A stretch of DNA of 64,000 nucleotides from Vampirovibrionales bacterium (lineage in GTDB: Bacteria; Cyanobacteriota; Vampirovibrionia; Vampirovibrionales; Vampirovibrionaceae), in assembly GCA_029262635.1 (NCBI GenBank), contig JAJCZA010000005.1, positions 599,135-663,134 of the forward strand, given 5' to 3'. Made by a program: the position numbers and the translations under genes. The notes under the pieces were generated by a model. That model did not search any database, had not been told where the DNA came from, and saw only the letters and a program-made list of their open reading frames with translations. Positions 32,599 through 42,314 of this stretch are shown piece by piece; the first letter of the stretch is position 1, and each line of letters begins with the position of its first letter.

Positions 32599-33747
32599 GT
32601 GGATATTATCAACGATTTTATGTTTTATCTGTTGAACCTGATTAAAGGAGGGCTGGATAGCTTTCATATCGGCGGTGGATACGCGCTGGCGATTATCTTG
32701 CTTACAGCTGGACTCCGCCTTCTACTTTGGCCGTTGAACTCACAGCAGACCCGCTCCATGAAAAAAATGCAAGAGCTTCAACCTAAAATTAAAGAACTTC
32801 AGGATCGCCATAAAGAGAATCCACAAAAAATGCAGGAGGCCATGATGAAGTTCTACACGGAGAACAAGTTTAATCCGCTGGCCGGGTGTCTGCCTATGCT
32901 GGTTCAACTGCCTATTTTCATTGGCTTGTACGGGATGTTGATTAGCCCCAATTTTCTCGCTATGGCGGGCGGGGATTCGTTTCTTTTTATTGAAAATCTG
33001 GGTCAAACCCTGCGGAGCCATGCAGGAAAAACGCTGGACGGTACGTTTAACGTCAAAGCTGACGACAAATTTATAACGGCAAAAACCATTGAATTTGACT
33101 TTAAAACCGGTAAAACGTCTTCTTTTAAGGTAAAAGATAATCGAAAAGTCCTTCAAGTCGAGCCTCAGCCGTTAATTCCTGGAACGCCAGTTGAGTTAAG
33201 CTTGAAGCCTGAGCTTATTGGGGAGACCCCACTTACCGAAACCTTTATGAAAGCGGTTAAGTCAGCGCACTTAACGGTTGTCAATGATTCTACCAAAGAG
33301 GTGGAAAAGCTGACGTTTATTCCAACAGAAGTCTCCTTAACCAACGTGGACCCCACAACTCAGGAAGGGATGTCGGCCATGCCATGGAAATTATCAGCCA
33401 GTATTCCTAGTGTGGAGGGCGAAGACCAATTTCATTTAAGTGTACTGTGGCTGATTCTTATCTACACGCTAGCGACCGTACTTTATCAGAGGCTTATGAC
33501 AAAGGATACTCCTAAAACACCGGATGCTGGTCCACAAGCCCAGATGATGAAATTCATGCCCTTTATGTTTGTTGGCTTCCTGGTCTTTTTCCCAATCCCG
33601 GCCGGTGTTATTCTTTACTTGGTGGTGACCATGTTGCTTATGTTTGTTCAAACCGCCTACATTCGCCTTGTAGATAAAAAGCCGTCTAAAGAGACACCTG
33701 CCAATAATATTCCCAAGCAACAGATTGTCGATATTAAAGCCGATTAA
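32599..33747 (+). CDS. yidC: Membrane protein insertase YidC/Oxa1 with an internal extracytoplasmic insertion
   Basis: YidC inserts and folds membrane proteins. The core segments are TM1 (about 27-46, GGYALAIILLTAGLRLLLWP), a cytoplasmic hairpin rich in Lys/Gln/Glu, TM2 (about 92-115, NPLAGCLPMLVQLPIFIGLY), and a C-terminal set beginning at about 280, 318 and 338. Between TM2 and the next membrane segment is an insertion of about 155 residues (119-278), mostly beta-like, instead of the usual short loop. I recall a similar insertion in cyanobacterial YidC; the Gram-negative P1 domain lies elsewhere, before the core. The start is GTG with GGAG nine bases upstream; an earlier start would overlap yidD. 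Confidence 0.94.
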   Translation: MDIINDFMFYLLNLIKGGLDSFHIGGGYALAIILLTAGLRLLLWPLNSQQTRSMKKMQELQPKIKELQDRHKENPQKMQEAMMKFYTENKFNPLAGCLPMLVQLPIFIGLYGMLISPNFLAMAGGDSFLFIENLGQTLRSHAGKTLDGTFNVKADDKFITAKTIEFDFKTGKTSSFKVKDNRKVLQVEPQPLIPGTPVELSLKPELIGETPLTETFMKAVKSAHLTVVNDSTKEVEKLTFIPTEVSLTNVDPTTQEGMSAMPWKLSASIPSVEGEDQFHLSVLWLILIYTLATVLYQRLMTKDTPKTPDAGPQAQMMKFMPFMFVGFLVFFPIPAGVILYLVVTMLLMFVQTAYIRLVDKKPSKETPANNIPKQQIVDIKAD

Positions 33748-35108
33748 CTGGCTTTTTGGAACACGGCCCAGAAAAATCCATCGCCGGTTTCAGTAATGTG
33801 GTGTTGAACAAGGGAATCCAGTTGGGTTGTCGGGTAAGCGCTTATAAAGCGTTGGATCACTTGCTGGTTTTCTCGATTATCCAGACTGCATGTTGAATAA
33901 ACCAATATACCACCGGGCTTTAATAAATTGAAGCCGATTTCAAGCAGGTCATACTGTATGTTAGGGAGTTTTTCAAAGGCTGATTCCGCTAGTTGTAGAA
34001 AGATTTCAGGATGCTGACGTACCGTTCCCAAACCTGAACAGGGAGCATCCACTAACACCCGATCCGCAAGCTTTCCTTCAGGCAACTGAAAATCCGCTGC
34101 CATACTTAAAACAGGTTGAACACAGGTGATGTTCAGGCGTTGGAGGTTTTCTTTCAAAACCTCCAACCTTTTTTTTACCGGTTCTACGGCCCAAATGGTT
34201 CCCATATTTTCCATTAACGCTGCCATATGGGTCGTTTTAGAGCCAGGCGCGGCACAAAGATCCACGATGGTCTCTCCGGCTTTTGGCGAAAGGACCCGGC
34301 TTACTTGAGCTGAGCGCAAATCCTGCACATAAAACAATCCTTCGCAATAGCCGGGAAGAGATCGAGGGGAGCCATAAAAGCCGTTTAGAGTGAGTATTTC
34401 CGGAAGTGTTTCGTCGGGGCAAGCAAATGTTATCTCGGCCGCTTTTAGCCGGCCTTTATAAGCCGCTACTGAATTTTTTAGCGTATTGACCCGAAGGGTT
34501 AACGGGGGTGGCGTTGTGATCACTTCGGCCATGGCCTTGACGTCGTCTGGTGAAAACTGGGCCAATAGTTGCCTTGAAAACCATAGGGGTAGGCCACAAC
34601 AAGCTTGTAAATAAGCTTCCGGCTCTTCTGCCCATATAGGCGCCTGCAAGCTCCCTTTTTCATCCCGTCGCAGGTATTCTCGTAAAATTCCATTGATAAA
34701 CGACACGGTCTTGGGCGATAGTTTTTGCTGTTTCGCTAACTCAACCGTGCTATTAACGGCCGCATAGGGGGGGATTTGATCCATAAATCGCAGTTGCAAT
34801 AATCCTAATCGTAAAAGGGTCTTTGCCTTAGGCTGGATTTTTGCCACAGGAAAACGGCTGAGCTGTTCAATTGAATACTCTAAGGCTAGCCATCGGCGTA
34901 AAACGCCATAAGTGAGCGCCGTTAACAAGCCTCGATCGGCTGGCGTCCACGTACGACCTTCTGGGCTGTTCAAAACCTCGTGAATTAGGTTTTCTGCTTT
35001 TAGAGGTGTTTTCGGGGCTGATTTTTTTTTAAAGGCATTCTCAAAGCGGGATAGAATCCGAAAGGCTCCGGCGCGAGGCGATAAAGCCAACGGTTGGACC
35101 GCTGTCAT
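33744..35108 (-). CDS. rsmB: 16S rRNA m5C967 methyltransferase
   Basis: RsmB methylates cytosine 967 of 16S rRNA. The 454-residue protein has an N-terminal NusB-like domain (about 20-150; LLTALTYGVLRRWLALEYS), the S-adenosylmethionine motif VDLCAAPGSKTTHMA, and two catalytic cysteine motifs, VDAPCSGLG and VYSTCSLDNREN. The ATG at 35106-35108 overlaps the fmt stop as ATGA, so the def-fmt-rsmB unit is translationally coupled. Its last four bases overlap the convergent yidC stop. Related Nop2/Sun methyltransferases are possible, but the NusB-like domain favours RsmB. Confidence 0.93.
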   Translation of the reverse strand: MTAVQPLALSPRAGAFRILSRFENAFKKKSAPKTPLKAENLIHEVLNSPEGRTWTPADRGLLTALTYGVLRRWLALEYSIEQLSRFPVAKIQPKAKTLLRLGLLQLRFMDQIPPYAAVNSTVELAKQQKLSPKTVSFINGILREYLRRDEKGSLQAPIWAEEPEAYLQACCGLPLWFSRQLLAQFSPDDVKAMAEVITTPPPLTLRVNTLKNSVAAYKGRLKAAEITFACPDETLPEILTLNGFYGSPRSLPGYCEGLFYVQDLRSAQVSRVLSPKAGETIVDLCAAPGSKTTHMAALMENMGTIWAVEPVKKRLEVLKENLQRLNITCVQPVLSMAADFQLPEGKLADRVLVDAPCSGLGTVRQHPEIFLQLAESAFEKLPNIQYDLLEIGFNLLKPGGILVYSTCSLDNRENQQVIQRFISAYPTTQLDSLVQHHITETGDGFFWAVFQKAS

Positions 35109-36106
35109 GATGGTAAACTCGCAGAACAATCCATTGTAAATCGAGGGCGCTCTTCCGGTGCTAGATTCAGCCGTCCTTTAATGCCGTTAAACCAGTCTTT
35201 TGCCAACATGGGTTTTTTTCCGGGGGCTTGAATCTTATGGAATTCCAGTATTCCGCTACCGGTTTGAACTTTTAGCCCGCCTTGGGGGGAAACCCCTGTA
35301 ATCTCTCCTGGCTTAGCGTTTTCATCAGGTTCAAAATCGGAGACGGGTCCCTGACTTTGGCTAATTTTAAGTGTTTGTCCGAAAAATTGACCTGTGGCCC
35401 CGGGCCAAGGTTGTTGGCCTCGAATCTTATTGTGTAGTTGAATGGCTGACTGACGCCAGTCTAGTTCGGCATCTTCCTTGCGGGCTTTAGGCGCATGGGT
35501 GGCCTTATCATGATTCTGAGGTTCCGGCTTTAAAGTACCGTCTTTCAGCCCTCGTAGTGATCGAAGAAGTAAATCAGCACCGGCTTCTGATAATCGGTCA
35601 TGCAGGTCAACCGCCGTATCCAACGATTTAATGGGTACTGTGATTTTTAAGACCATATCGCCCGTATCCACGCCAATATCGGTTAACATGGTGGTTAAGC
35701 CTGTTTCAGCCCGACCGTCCACAATAGCGTTCTGAATAGGGTTGGCTCCTCGGTATTCGGGTAATAAAGAAGCGTGGACATTGACGGTACCTAAACGTGG
35801 AATATCCAGAACCTTCTGAGACAGAATTTGTCCAAAAGCGATGGTCACCAGAAAATCTGGCTCTATTTTTATGAGCCAATCCAGTAAAACCGTATCCCCC
35901 CGTAGAGACTTGGGCTGAAAAATTTTCAATCCTGCCGCCTCTGCCACTTGCTTTACTGGTGGTGACGTCAGTTTCTGCCCTCGCCCAGAAGGGCGATCGG
36001 GCTGGGTAATTACTCCCAGCACCTCTACATCTTCCGCCCCGAGTAGTCCTTTTAGTGTGGGTACGGAAAAATCAGGTGTTCCTAAAAAAACAAGTCGAAT
36101 GGTCAT
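35105..36106 (-). CDS. fmt: Methionyl-tRNA formyltransferase
   Basis: Fmt formylates initiator Met-tRNA. The 333-residue protein opens with IRLVFLGTPDFSVPTLKGLL. The active-site block VNVHASLLPEYRGANPIQNA contains the catalytic Asn and His, and TTMLTDIGVDTGDMVLK contains the conserved Asp. A C-terminal OB-like domain follows from about residue 205. I chose ATG 36104-36106, which starts exactly at the expected motif; the longer frame would add thirteen unrelated residues. It is between def and rsmB, a common operon order. Confidence 0.95.
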   Translation of the reverse strand: MTIRLVFLGTPDFSVPTLKGLLGAEDVEVLGVITQPDRPSGRGQKLTSPPVKQVAEAAGLKIFQPKSLRGDTVLLDWLIKIEPDFLVTIAFGQILSQKVLDIPRLGTVNVHASLLPEYRGANPIQNAIVDGRAETGLTTMLTDIGVDTGDMVLKITVPIKSLDTAVDLHDRLSEAGADLLLRSLRGLKDGTLKPEPQNHDKATHAPKARKEDAELDWRQSAIQLHNKIRGQQPWPGATGQFFGQTLKISQSQGPVSDFEPDENAKPGEITGVSPQGGLKVQTGSGILEFHKIQAPGKKPMLAKDWFNGIKGRLNLAPEERPRFTMDCSASLPS

Positions 36107-36125
36107 GGTGGAAGTATTATAGCGT

Positions 36126-36698
36126 CTAAGACTCCATCGGCTCAACCAAAATCTGATCCAATTCCGGTTCTTCTAATATTTTGGCTGGATCAATCGGGGG
36201 GAGTTCGTGTTCTTTTAACTGCTCGTCGGTTCCAAAGCGGTCTATCACGTGGTCTACAAACAGCACCCCGTTCAGGTGATCCATCTCATGTTGAATCGCA
36301 CGACAGAGTAGGCTTCCATCATCGACGGTCATTTCACGACGCTTGCCGCTGAGATCCATATAGCGTACGGTAATTTCCTGGTAGCGCTTAACATCTGTGT
36401 AGACACCAGGAAAGCTTAGGCAACCTTCCTTGCTTAGGGTTGCCCCTTTTTTTCGGACAATGGTCGGATTAATAAACACCATTTGGGGTAAATCCGTGCC
36501 ATCGGCTGAGCAATCGAGTACAAAAATCTTTTTTGAGACCCCCACTTGTGGTGCGGCCAAGCCCACACCATTTTCCGCATACATGGTATCGAACATGTCG
36601 GCAACCAGCTTTTTAATTTTTGCCGAAACTTTATGTACTTTTTCCGTTTCTTTGCGTAAAACCGGATCACCGTATTGAACAACGTTGAGTATGGCCAT
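36126..36698 (-). CDS. def: Peptide deformylase
   Basis: Def removes the N-formyl group from nascent proteins. All three motifs are present: GVGLAAPQVG, EGCLSFPG (metal-binding Cys) and QHEMDHLNG (the two metal-binding His and catalytic Glu). The protein is 190 residues with a short acidic tail. It is the first gene of def-fmt-rsmB, 19 bases ahead of fmt, so addition and removal of the formyl group share one transcript. Confidence 0.96.
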   Translation of the reverse strand: MAILNVVQYGDPVLRKETEKVHKVSAKIKKLVADMFDTMYAENGVGLAAPQVGVSKKIFVLDCSADGTDLPQMVFINPTIVRKKGATLSKEGCLSFPGVYTDVKRYQEITVRYMDLSGKRREMTVDDGSLLCRAIQHEMDHLNGVLFVDHVIDRFGTDEQLKEHELPPIDPAKILEEPELDQILVEPMES

Positions 36699-36817
36699 GG
36701 TGCTGTTTCTCTTTTATTCTTCCTTTTTACTGCTTCACTGCTGATTTTTCTGAAACGTTTGTTTCAGATTGTTCTATACTGGCATTATAGCCTATTTTGA
36801 GAGAGATTTTTACCTCC

Positions 36818-37600
36818 ATGTCGTCAAATGGTTCTACTCGCTTGACTCACGGCCTTGTCGACATCCACGATGCCATGGATGAAGTTCGTCGCATGGGAGA
36901 GCTCCAATCGGAAGAGACTAGCTCCTTTATTGATGGGCTTCCTCCGGAGCTCCGAAATGGTATCAAGGCTCTTTTTGATACCATTCACTCTATTCAGGAA
37001 GCTGTCTCCCACTTCCTGAAAAATCTGTTTCCTGAAATGAACCTGGGGGAGGGAACCGATCCCACCGTTATTCAGGGGCTGGTTCATTATCTAACGTTGG
37101 GGTTCTTGGTTATTCTGGCCGGATTCATTAGTTATTTTCTCTTGCGGCAATTGAAAAAGCTGTGGACACAAAGAGAACCTCGCCCTAAACCGGTGATTTT
37201 GCGTGAGGTGGATGGATCGTTACTGGCTTCGGCCCGGTCTCATATGAAAAGCGCTCAGGCGTTTGCCGATAAAGGTCAATATGAAGAAGGTGTCCGGCAG
37301 CTGTATCTTGCCATGCTCTGCCTGCTCGATGAAACCCATCTCGTTCCTTTTGAAGCCAACCGAACCAATTGGGAGTATCTCCGGCGTATTCAGACCTTGT
37401 CACCGGACACCCCCCAGTCCGAAGGGTTTCAGGAGAATTTGAAACAATGGTTTACCGTAGTAGCTCAAACGTTTGAACGTACTCGGTACGGCCATAAGCC
37501 TGTGGATTTAGCATGCTATAAAGCCTGTTGGGAAAAAATAGATAGCCTGTTTAGTACGTTAAAGCCAATCGTCTCCAAGCAAGAGGCGCAAAAGTCATGA
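36818..37600 (+). CDS. DUF4129-like membrane protein of a MoxR cluster
   Basis: A 260-residue protein with a soluble N-terminus of about 80 residues, one membrane segment at about 90-112 (LTLGFLVILAGFISYFLL), and a C-terminal helical domain (about 135-255) containing ARSHMKSAQAFADKGQYEEG followed by VRQLYLAMLCLLDE, which fits DUF4129. Such proteins sit beside MoxR ATPases and DUF4350 proteins, and this gene is followed by both in order. It ends by overlapping the DUF4350 ATG (ATGA). Start choice is uncertain: ATG 36818 or TTG 36797. A biochemical function has not been established for the family. Confidence 0.75.
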   Translation: MSSNGSTRLTHGLVDIHDAMDEVRRMGELQSEETSSFIDGLPPELRNGIKALFDTIHSIQEAVSHFLKNLFPEMNLGEGTDPTVIQGLVHYLTLGFLVILAGFISYFLLRQLKKLWTQREPRPKPVILREVDGSLLASARSHMKSAQAFADKGQYEEGVRQLYLAMLCLLDETHLVPFEANRTNWEYLRRIQTLSPDTPQSEGFQENLKQWFTVVAQTFERTRYGHKPVDLACYKACWEKIDSLFSTLKPIVSKQEAQKS

Positions 37601-38893
37601 GCGACAAGAAATTCTCTCTTATTCTTGTCGGGCTTTTGAGTTTGTTCGCGGTTTTCAGTTCTTTTAGCCTGATGTTGAAACGGCAGGAACCCGCGACGGA
37701 AAAAACCTTAAACGCTTCGATTTACAATAATAAAATTTCCGGCTACCGGGGTTGGCACAAAACGATCGAACTGGCTCATATTGAGAATCAGGTTTGGCAA
37801 CAAGGGTTTGAACATCTGGATAAAATTGAAAAACCTTCCACAATGGTGATTATTCAGCCTAAAATGTACATTTCAAAGCCGGGTGAAGGGTATCAAAAAA
37901 CCCTGCCCAAGGAAACGCTGGACAAACTGCTTCAGTGGGTTGCTAAGGGTGGGCATACGCTGGTTTTCATGGATAGTTTTGATGATGGGTCTGGCTATGA
38001 GCTGTTGAAAAAACTTCAATCTGGTAACGTTTGGAAAAAGAATCAGGATCCCGGTATTCGCCCTCAATACACCTTGGAAGTCCCTGCTCGTTATTCTTCT
38101 CGCCTAAAACGGCATATCACCAAGCCTATCATTACTCATACTCTAAGCCGCATTGAAACTCTTTCTAGAAGGTCTAAAGCCCCTTCAGGGCTTCTCGTGC
38201 CTTCTTCTTCCCAAACGTTGCTCAGCGATGCGAGTAAAGCGTCCCTGATCGAAAAATACAGACTGGGGAAAGGCGTGGTTATCATTGGTACCGTTGCTGA
38301 TATGGCGAGTAATCGTTTTCTGCTGGACACGGGCAATGATAATCTTCAGTTTTTTACTAATCTGCTTTTGTTGGAGCGTAAGCCCTTGATCATTAACGAG
38401 TTTGTTCACGGTTATCTACAGACGCCGGATTTGTTTTCTTATTACATGAAAACCCCGTTAACACCTATGTTGTACCAAGTGATTTTTCTGTTTTTCCTTC
38501 TGTTATGGTTCAGCTTTAAGCCATGGCGGCCGCCTTATCCCGCATCGAAAGATATCAACGATATGAATATCAAGAAATTTGTCCAGTCCATGTCAGGCAT
38601 TTATCTTAAAACCAATGCATCTTCTCTGGCGTTGGGCCCTCAGCTGGTTGTTATTGAACAAACCCTGCGACGGCGATACTGTATTAAAGCACCCGGATTC
38701 ACCACCGTTGCGGAAGCCGATAAAAAACTTCAGCACTTGCTTGAAAGGCTGAGTCCCGACTATAGTAATAAACAAACCTTTTTCCAAGCCCTTCAGGAGG
38801 CCCGACAAATTGTTAATTGGCAACAAAGTGTCTCTCCTAAAAAGCTGGTCTACCTTTCCCAAATGCTCACGTTAATACAGGAACGACTCCACC

Positions 38894-39862
<969 letters not shown>

Positions 39863-39891
39863 TCTTTAACCCCTGCCCGGATTCTTTTACC

Positions 39892-40770
39892 ATGCCCTTC
39901 TCCAGCCAGCAGCCCCATAAAAAAAACTTAAAAGACCACACTTGCCAAGTGATGGCTAATCAAAATGTGGGTAATCAGCTTTATATCCTAACGCTGAAAA
40001 CAAACGATCCTGATGGGTTTTATTGCCGGGCAGGTCAGTTTGTTATGATTGACATGCCCACGCCTGTGTTCTATTTTCGTCGTCCCATGAGCGTTTTAGC
40101 CGTTCATGATGACGGTCGGTTCGACGTCTTCTATAAAGTCCATGGTCAGGGTACCCAGATAATGGCTCAATGGCAGCCAGGTATCGAAATTCAGGTTCTA
40201 GGCCCTTTGGGTAATACCTTTACTCCCCCAACTGAACCGGAAACCGCACTGCTTATTGGTGGCGGTATTGGTATCGCGCCACTTTACATGTTGGGACAAG
40301 AGATTAAAAATAGAACCGAAAATAGAACACCCAACTGTTACTATGGTGTTCGCTCTCATCAGGAGGTTGGACTTAAGGATTCTCTGGAGGCACAGTTTGG
40401 CTCGAAGTGTCTTCATCTGTCATCCGATGATGGTTCGGTGGGCTTTCATGGCAATGTGGGAGACCTTTTGAAACAAAACAGGGAAAGGGTTCAGGCGGCA
40501 AAAGAAGCCTATATCTGTGGCCCCACCGTGATGATGGAAGCCTGTTTTCAACTTCTTCGAGAGATGAACCCGGCCATTCGGGTTGAGGTTTCCCTTGAAG
40601 AGCGGATGCCTTGTGGTACTGGAGCCTGTACCGGATGTGTGGTTTTTCGTTCGGATCAGCCACTCCCTTCAAAAGTCTGTGTCGAAGGCCCTGTGTTTGA
40701 TGCCACAACCTTAATTTGGAGGCCGTCAGCGCCGTTAAGTCCCGAGGAGAACATCGTATGCTCTCGGTAA
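39892..40770 (+). CDS. pyrK: Dihydroorotate dehydrogenase electron-transfer subunit
   Basis: PyrK carries FAD and a [2Fe-2S] cluster and passes electrons from PyrD to NAD in class 1B dihydroorotate dehydrogenases. The 292-residue protein has the FAD loop FYFRRPMSVLAV, the NAD-binding LLIGGGIGIAPLYMLG and the cluster ligands in MPCGTGACTGC, with a fourth Cys at SKVCVEG. It overlaps pyrD by 13 bases. The class 1B pair implies an NAD-linked pyrimidine pathway that does not depend on the quinone pool. PyrF is 34 kb away. Confidence 0.95.
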   Translation: MPFSSQQPHKKNLKDHTCQVMANQNVGNQLYILTLKTNDPDGFYCRAGQFVMIDMPTPVFYFRRPMSVLAVHDDGRFDVFYKVHGQGTQIMAQWQPGIEIQVLGPLGNTFTPPTEPETALLIGGGIGIAPLYMLGQEIKNRTENRTPNCYYGVRSHQEVGLKDSLEAQFGSKCLHLSSDDGSVGFHGNVGDLLKQNRERVQAAKEAYICGPTVMMEACFQLLREMNPAIRVEVSLEERMPCGTGACTGCVVFRSDQPLPSKVCVEGPVFDATTLIWRPSAPLSPEENIVCSR

Positions 40771-41708
40771 AGCTGAATGATATAACGTTCTCAAGCCCAC
40801 TGCTAAACGCATCAGGCTGTTTTAACCCTGAGCTGTTTAATACCATGGCCCCTTTAAACGAGTCCATGGGGGGTGTGGTCACCAAAACCGTCACGCAGGA
40901 GCCACGCCCAGGTAATCTACAACAACGCACTGTGGAGTTACCCGGCATTGGCATGTTGAATAGCATTGGTTTGCAAAATCCCGGACTCAATTATTTTCTG
41001 GAAACCGAAGTCTTGATGCTCGCCCAATACGGGGTTAAAATTATTTTGAGTCTTTCCGCTACCTCCATCGAAGGCTTTGGTACTATGGTCGAGATAGTGA
41101 CAAACCACCCCAACGGGCATTGGGTCGATGCTATTGAAATTAATTTGTCCTGCCCTAACGTGGCCAAGGGAGGGGTGGATTTTGGCATCTCGCCTGGACG
41201 GGTAAAAGCTTGTACAGAAGCGACGGTTCAGGCTTCAAAGTGCCCTGTCTTCGCGAAGCTTACCCCGAATATTACTTCCATTCTTCCGGTCGCTGAGGCG
41301 GCCATCGAAGGGGGGGCCTCGGCCATTAGTGCCATTAATACCGTTGTCGGCTGTTCCATCGATATTAAAAACAAAAAACCTTATTTAAATCGGATTTCAG
41401 GGGGGTACAGCGGCCCTGGCATCAAACCCATTGCCCTTCATGCCATTTGGCAGATCCACCATCATTTTCCTGAAACCCCCATTATAGGCATTGGCGGTAT
41501 TTCTTCCGCTAACGACGTGTTAGAATTTATGATGGCTGGCGCTTCACTGGTACAAATAGGTACCCAAAGTTTTAGGAACCCGATGATTTTCAGTAAGATT
41601 CATCAAGATCTGATGGCTTATGGCCAGAGCGAAGGCCTACAACACTTAACCGACTTAACCGGTTGTGCGCATTCACAAAAAATGAAACGGCAATCCTTGA
41701 TACAATAG
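40758..41708 (+). CDS. pyrD: Dihydroorotate dehydrogenase, class 1B catalytic subunit
   Basis: PyrD oxidises dihydroorotate to orotate using FMN. The 316-residue barrel has SPLLNASGCFNPEL, KTVTQEPRPGN, the catalytic-cysteine strand IEINLSCPNVAKGG, the substrate loop AISAINTVVGCSID and the phosphate site GIGGISSANDVLEFMMAGAS. A cysteine base marks class 1. I chose ATG 40758, with GAGGAGA about nine bases upstream; the longer frame from 40716 overlaps pyrK far more. Pairing with pyrK fits the 1B subtype. Confidence 0.96.
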   Translation: MLSVKLNDITFSSPLLNASGCFNPELFNTMAPLNESMGGVVTKTVTQEPRPGNLQQRTVELPGIGMLNSIGLQNPGLNYFLETEVLMLAQYGVKIILSLSATSIEGFGTMVEIVTNHPNGHWVDAIEINLSCPNVAKGGVDFGISPGRVKACTEATVQASKCPVFAKLTPNITSILPVAEAAIEGGASAISAINTVVGCSIDIKNKKPYLNRISGGYSGPGIKPIALHAIWQIHHHFPETPIIGIGGISSANDVLEFMMAGASLVQIGTQSFRNPMIFSKIHQDLMAYGQSEGLQHLTDLTGCAHSQKMKRQSLIQ

Positions 41709-41763
41709 GATAAGCAATGCAGAAGATATAGTTTTCGACCGTTTGAAAAGGAGCTTTAGACCC

Positions 41764-42309
41764 ATGATCGCCAATAAACCTTTAACCATTCTGTTCACAT
41801 TTTTTATCGGTGTAATGGCTTTTGCTGTGTTAGGTATGGGTTGTGGAGGTGGAAGTAAACAAGCCGCTCAAGAAGATGAAACGGTAAAAGATAAGCTTGA
41901 AATCACTACTGAGAAAACCATACTTCTAACAAAAATTGGTTATACTTCAAGCCCAGGGGGATACTATGCGCTTACTCGGGTTAATTTGGCCAACAAAACC
42001 AAGTCCGAACTCTCGGTGACTCTCACTGACTTTTCCCTTAAGGAAAAAAAACAGGCTAAAGAGCCGGATGCCTATAGCGTCCCACCTGAAGCTATTCCTG
42101 GATATGTTTATACAGAAGAGTTTGGGCGAGGCACGGAACAAAATGTATTGGTGGGCACGGTCGCTGTAAAGCCCGGTTTTGAATTTTCGAAAGATCTCTT
42201 TTTTAATCTGCCCAATAGCGCAGACATTACGGATTATGAACTTTTTTACGCACCTGATGAGTTGAAATTTGATATGGAAGACTCTCTTCTTGATGATCGG
42301 CGCTCTTAA
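41764..42309 (+). CDS. Putative lipoprotein
   Basis: The 181-residue protein has a signal-type N-terminus (PLTILFTFFIGVMAFAVLG) followed by MGCGGGSKQ, where the Cys would be the lipidation site; the lipobox is imperfect (Gly-Met-Gly-Cys). The mature part has a beta-rich domain similar in look to DUF4352-like extracytoplasmic domains: GYYALTRVNLANKTKSELSV, an exposed loop, then FEFSKDLFFNLP. AAGGAG lies ten bases before the ATG, and that element would be inside the longer frame starting at TTG 41743. It is followed five bases later by pyk. No specific function can be assigned. Confidence 0.65.
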   Translation: MIANKPLTILFTFFIGVMAFAVLGMGCGGGSKQAAQEDETVKDKLEITTEKTILLTKIGYTSSPGGYYALTRVNLANKTKSELSVTLTDFSLKEKKQAKEPDAYSVPPEAIPGYVYTEEFGRGTEQNVLVGTVAVKPGFEFSKDLFFNLPNSADITDYELFYAPDELKFDMEDSLLDDRRS

Positions 42310-42314
42310 CTATA

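Noticed and set aside
40373-40990. 205-codon minus-strand open frame
   Set aside because: It covers the pyrK-pyrD junction in antisense; both sense genes have complete motifs.
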